Shown here piece after piece: positions 14,861 through 16,991 of a stretch of DNA of 16,991 nt. A program made the position numbers and the translations under genes. Source of the stretch: Microbacterium sp. p3-SID336 (GTDB lineage Bacteria > Actinomycetota > Actinomycetes > Actinomycetales > Microbacteriaceae); NCBI RefSeq assembly GCF_025143365.1, contig NZ_JALXPE010000075.1, positions 1 through 16,991 of the forward strand, given 5' to 3'. Below the pieces are notes generated by a model. That model was not told the origin of the DNA, searched no databases, and saw only the letters and a program-made list of their open reading frames with translations. Numbering within the stretch: the stretch's first letter is position 1; the number at the start of each line of letters is the position of its first letter.

Positions 14861-15907
14861 TCAGTTCTCCTGTCGGGTGAGTTCGTGGGCACCGACGAAC
14901 TCCGCCGTCTCGCGCACCACCTCGAGCGGCTCCACCGCATCGCCGCCGCCGAAGCGCGACCAGTACCGCGCGGTCGCGGTGACGAACTCGGGGGCCAGGT
15001 AGTCGCGGTTCGCGGCGGTCTGCGAGTGGAAGCACTCCAGCAGTCGCAGCTTCTCGTCGAGGAATCGGTCGATGCGCACGAAGCGGGTCGGCCGGAAGTC
15101 GATCGTGGACGAGGGGCTCTGGTAGCAGGCGACCGTCCCGACGCGGCGGGTCGCCACGACCGTGGCCTCGTTCACCGCACGGTGGTCCTGATGCCTGTCG
15201 TTGTGCGAGTGCGTGTAGACGACGGTGGGCTGGATCTCGCGCACCACCTCCTCGATGAGGCGCACGGTCGAGCCGCCGCCGGAGATCTCCGTGTCGACGA
15301 GGTCTTTGAGGAACAGCCGCGCGCCGATCCGCTCGGCTGCCGCGAGCGACTCGTTCTGCCTGCTGTCGGCATCGCCGCCCCTGGATCCGCGGGACAGGGT
15401 GAGGATCGTGATCCGGTCGCCGGCGGCGGCGTGCGCGGCGAGGATGCCGCCGACGCCGAGCTCCACATCGTCCGGGTGCGCGCCGATCGCCAGCACGGTC
15501 TCCGGGGTGTGGGACTCCTCGCGACGGCGGCGGCCCTCCTCCACCAGACGGGTGACGGCGTCCACGAGCCGGGCATTGTCGAGCGGCTTGGTCAGGAACT
15601 CGTCGGCCTGCGCGCGCAGCGCCGAGACCGCGTACTCCACCGAGACGTGAGCGGTCATCACGATGACCGGGACGGAGGGGATCGTGCGGCGCAGCTCCGC
15701 CAGCAGCTCGAGGCCGCTCAGACCCGGCATCTCGATGTCGGTCACGACCACGTCCGGCCGCACCTCCGCCACGCGTTCGATCGCGCTGCGTCCGTCCTCC
15801 GCGACGTCGACGATGCAGCCGGCACGGCGCTCCAGCACGGTCTTCACGAGCAGGGCGACGTCGTGATCGTCGTCGACCACGAGGATTCGGGGGGCGTCGT
15901 CTGACAT
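14861..15907 (-). CDS. Receiver domain fused to PIG-L/LmbE-type deacetylase
   Basis: A 348-aa two-domain protein, first gene of the operon. Residues 6-125 are a response-regulator receiver with the acidic triad VDDD (11-14), phospho-acceptor D57 (VVVTDIEMPG), T85 and K107 (LTKP): a complete, phosphorylatable set. Residues 137-345 are a PIG-L/LmbE zinc deacetylase with AHPDDVELGVGG (H144, D146, D147) and NDRHQDHRA (H239, D241, H242), the zinc ligands and catalytic Asp of the family (MshB, BshB, GlcNAc-PI deacetylase). No signal peptide, so it is cytoplasmic. The usual substrate is an N-acetylglucosamine conjugate. The receiver replaces any DNA-binding output, so phosphorylation likely controls enzyme activity, by inference. 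The ATG at 15907 follows AAGGAGA by 8 bases. Confidence 0.92.
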   Translation of the reverse strand: MSDDAPRILVVDDDHDVALLVKTVLERRAGCIVDVAEDGRSAIERVAEVRPDVVVTDIEMPGLSGLELLAELRRTIPSVPVIVMTAHVSVEYAVSALRAQADEFLTKPLDNARLVDAVTRLVEEGRRRREESHTPETVLAIGAHPDDVELGVGGILAAHAAAGDRITILTLSRGSRGGDADSRQNESLAAAERIGARLFLKDLVDTEISGGGSTVRLIEEVVREIQPTVVYTHSHNDRHQDHRAVNEATVVATRRVGTVACYQSPSSTIDFRPTRFVRIDRFLDEKLRLLECFHSQTAANRDYLAPEFVTATARYWSRFGGGDAVEPLEVVRETAEFVGAHELTRQEN

Positions 15908-15914
15908 ATACGGC

Positions 15915-15928
15915 TCTCCTTGGGGAGA
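15915..15928 (-). promoter_or_regulatory. Small hairpin covering the ribosome-binding site of the operon
   Basis: In the leader of the receiver-deacetylase gene, TCTCC (15924-15928) can pair with GGAGA (15915-15919) across the loop CCAA. GGAGA is the core of the ribosome-binding site of the first operon gene. A second GC-rich inverted repeat, GCCGG/CCGGC (15935-15939 and 15945-15949), lies just upstream. The 5-bp stem is short, so an effect on translation is only possible. No clear -10/-35 pair is seen in the rest of the 139-base gap (15908-16046). Confidence 0.3.
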
Positions 15929-16025
15929 TTCCCTGCCGGTGGGGCCGGCGTCGCGATTCCAGTGCCTTCATCACCGGATCCGCGGGGAAAGTCGAGCGGG
16001 GTACGTCGATTCTGGCACAGGCGCC

Positions 16026-16046
16026 GGTCGCGGCCGCGCAGCGACC
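16026..16046 (-). terminator. Hairpin directly after the DUF2277 gene
   Basis: GGTCGC (16026-16031) and GCGACC (16041-16046) form a perfect 6-bp stem with a 9-base loop that contains the palindrome core GGCCGC. The stem abuts the DUF2277 stop codon. It could end DUF2277 transcription and so separate it from the seven-gene operon. No T-run follows. Confidence 0.35.
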
Positions 16047-16361
16047 TCAGGGGGCCGAGCGCGCGGCGCGCTTCTCCTGCTGGTACACCCGGATCGCCTC
16101 GTACCGCTCGGCCGAGCGGGCCCGACGCTTCGCGGCCTCCGCCTCCCTGTTCTTGGGGGCCGCCGGTGTCACGAGCTCGTCGAGCAGCCGCCGGGTCGCC
16201 GCGGCGATCTCCTCGACCGCCCGATCGAACACGTCCTGGTTGGCGCGCGACGGTGCGGTCGACCCGGAGATCTTGCGCACGAACTGGAGGGCGGCGTCGT
16301 GGCACTCCTCATCGGTCGCCGCGGGCTCGAGGTTGTTCAGCGGAACGATGTTTCGGCACAT
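16047..16361 (-). CDS. DUF2277 family protein
   Basis: A 104-aa protein of the widespread DUF2277 family. It begins with the family signature MCRNIVPLNNLEPAATDEE and continues with ALQFVRKISGSTAPSRAN and AVEEIAAATRRLLDELVTP, then a charged tail (about 70-104) rich in Arg, Lys and Glu. The family has no known function. It is soluble, with no signal peptide. No convincing ribosome-binding site precedes the ATG at 16361; a TAGCGT hexamer ending 6 bases before it could give a leaderless message, but no -35 is seen. Confidence 0.85.
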   Translation of the reverse strand: MCRNIVPLNNLEPAATDEECHDAALQFVRKISGSTAPSRANQDVFDRAVEEIAAATRRLLDELVTPAAPKNREAEAAKRRARSAERYEAIRVYQQEKRAARSAP

Positions 16362-16508
16362 ACGGGCACGCTACGCCCCGGCGTCGGCGGCGGGAAGGCG
16401 CATTCCTGCCCGAGGCGGGGGTGGTGCGGCTCCTGTGCCGTCGCTACGCTCTGGGACCGGAGCGGCTGAGCACCCCGGCGCCGTTCGCCATCACGACAAG
16501 GAGACAGC

Positions 16509-16976
16509 ATGACGAACCCACCACCCGATGCCCCGCTCCCCGACTCGCCTCCGCCGTCCGGGCACGGCCTGCCAGGCGGCGACCCCGCCGCCGCGTACCC
16601 TCCGCCCCCCGCGGCGTCTCAGAGCGCGCCCGCATACTCCGCGCCGGGGTCGGCCCCGCCGTCACCGGACTATGCGGCGCCCGCCGCACCGACCTCGCCG
16701 CCGGGACGCGTGCTGTCCATCGTCGGCCTCGTGCTGGCGTTCCTGCTGCCGCCGATCGGCCTCATCCTGAGCATCATCGCCGCCGTGCAGCTGAGCAAGG
16801 CGGGCGCCCCGAAGGGCCTCGCGATCGCCGGCATCGTCGTCGGCGCCGTCCTCACGATCCTCGAGATCATCGGCATCATCCTGCTGGTCACCGTGTTCGC
16901 CGGCATCATCGGGATGTGCGCCGAGCTCGGCCCGGGGGTGTGGGACGTCGGCGGCGTCACCTATCGCTGCGGCTGA
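16509..16976 (+). CDS. DUF4190-type membrane protein with proline-rich N-terminus
   Basis: A 155-aa protein, the only plus-strand gene. Residues 1-66 are low-complexity, rich in Pro, Ala and Ser and probably disordered in the cytoplasm. Two long hydrophobic segments follow (about 68-94 and 103-135), with the AVQLSKAGAPKGLAIAGIVVG loop between them that is typical of actinobacterial DUF4190 proteins. A short C-terminal tail carries two Cys (C137, C154). Function is unknown. The ATG is preceded by AAGGAGA with a 4-base gap. In the 147-base divergent gap (16362-16508) the best plus-strand -10 is TACGCT (16445-16450), with no good -35. The stop is 15 bases from the window end, so the downstream context is not visible. 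Confidence 0.82.
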   Translation: MTNPPPDAPLPDSPPPSGHGLPGGDPAAAYPPPPAASQSAPAYSAPGSAPPSPDYAAPAAPTSPPGRVLSIVGLVLAFLLPPIGLILSIIAAVQLSKAGAPKGLAIAGIVVGAVLTILEIIGIILLVTVFAGIIGMCAELGPGVWDVGGVTYRCG

Positions 16977-16991
16977 ACCGCCGCGGCACGC

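Noticed and set aside
13161..15974. A 937-aa minus-strand frame that runs through the deacetylase, ATP-grasp and PHP genes
   Set aside because: Only its last 237 residues encode a real protein (PHP). The upstream part is an Arg-rich out-of-frame shadow of two recognised genes; the PHP gene has its own GTG and ribosome site.
15950..16025. Promoter search upstream of the seven-gene operon
   Set aside because: A CAGAAT hexamer resembles a -10 box but has no -35 at 16-18 bases, and no ECF-type GGAAC/CGT pair is seen, so no promoter is called.

Overview
The window is a GC-rich (about 70%) piece of an actinobacterial chromosome. The GuaB3-SURF1 pair, the DUF2277 and DUF4190 proteins, the frequent GTG starts and the codon use all fit Microbacteriaceae, probably Microbacterium or a close relative; this placement rests on recognised protein families, not on a search. 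Thirteen genes, from DUF2277 leftwards to the secreted nuclease, lie on the minus strand. Only the DUF4190 gene at the right edge is on the plus strand. No tRNA, rRNA, CRISPR array, insertion sequence or prophage is visible.

Left part (1-6945). A very large secreted protein (1548 aa) joins a lamin-tail domain, an OB-like domain, an ExeM/NucH-type nuclease, a 5'-nucleotidase and Ig-like repeats: a one-protein route from extracellular DNA to nucleosides and phosphate. It has its own well-formed promoter, candidate phosphate-control repeats upstream and a strong hairpin after its stop. Next to it is a two-gene unit, guaB3 (IMP-dehydrogenase-like, with Ser at the catalytic Cys position) and a SURF1-family cytochrome oxidase assembly gene.

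Middle (6946-9366). A soluble ABC-F ATPase with a plausible extended -10 promoter is followed by a compact vapBC toxin-antitoxin pair with an inverted repeat around the vapB start.

Right part (9370-15907). This is the most interesting region: seven genes in one tightly coupled operon with junctions of -4 to 0 nt. In transcription order they encode a response-regulator receiver fused to a PIG-L deacetylase, an ATP-grasp ligase, a PHP metallophosphoesterase, a processive membrane GT2 polysaccharide synthase, a 47-aa single-pass membrane protein, a receiver-only response regulator and a six-TM PAS histidine kinase. Neither receiver protein has a DNA-binding domain. The simplest reading is a membrane sensor that controls synthesis or modification of an envelope glycan (amino-sugar deacetylation, amine ligation, polymerisation) directly at protein level. 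Substrates and product are not shown by the sequence.

Right edge (16047-16976). A DUF2277 gene and a divergent DUF4190 membrane protein gene close the window.
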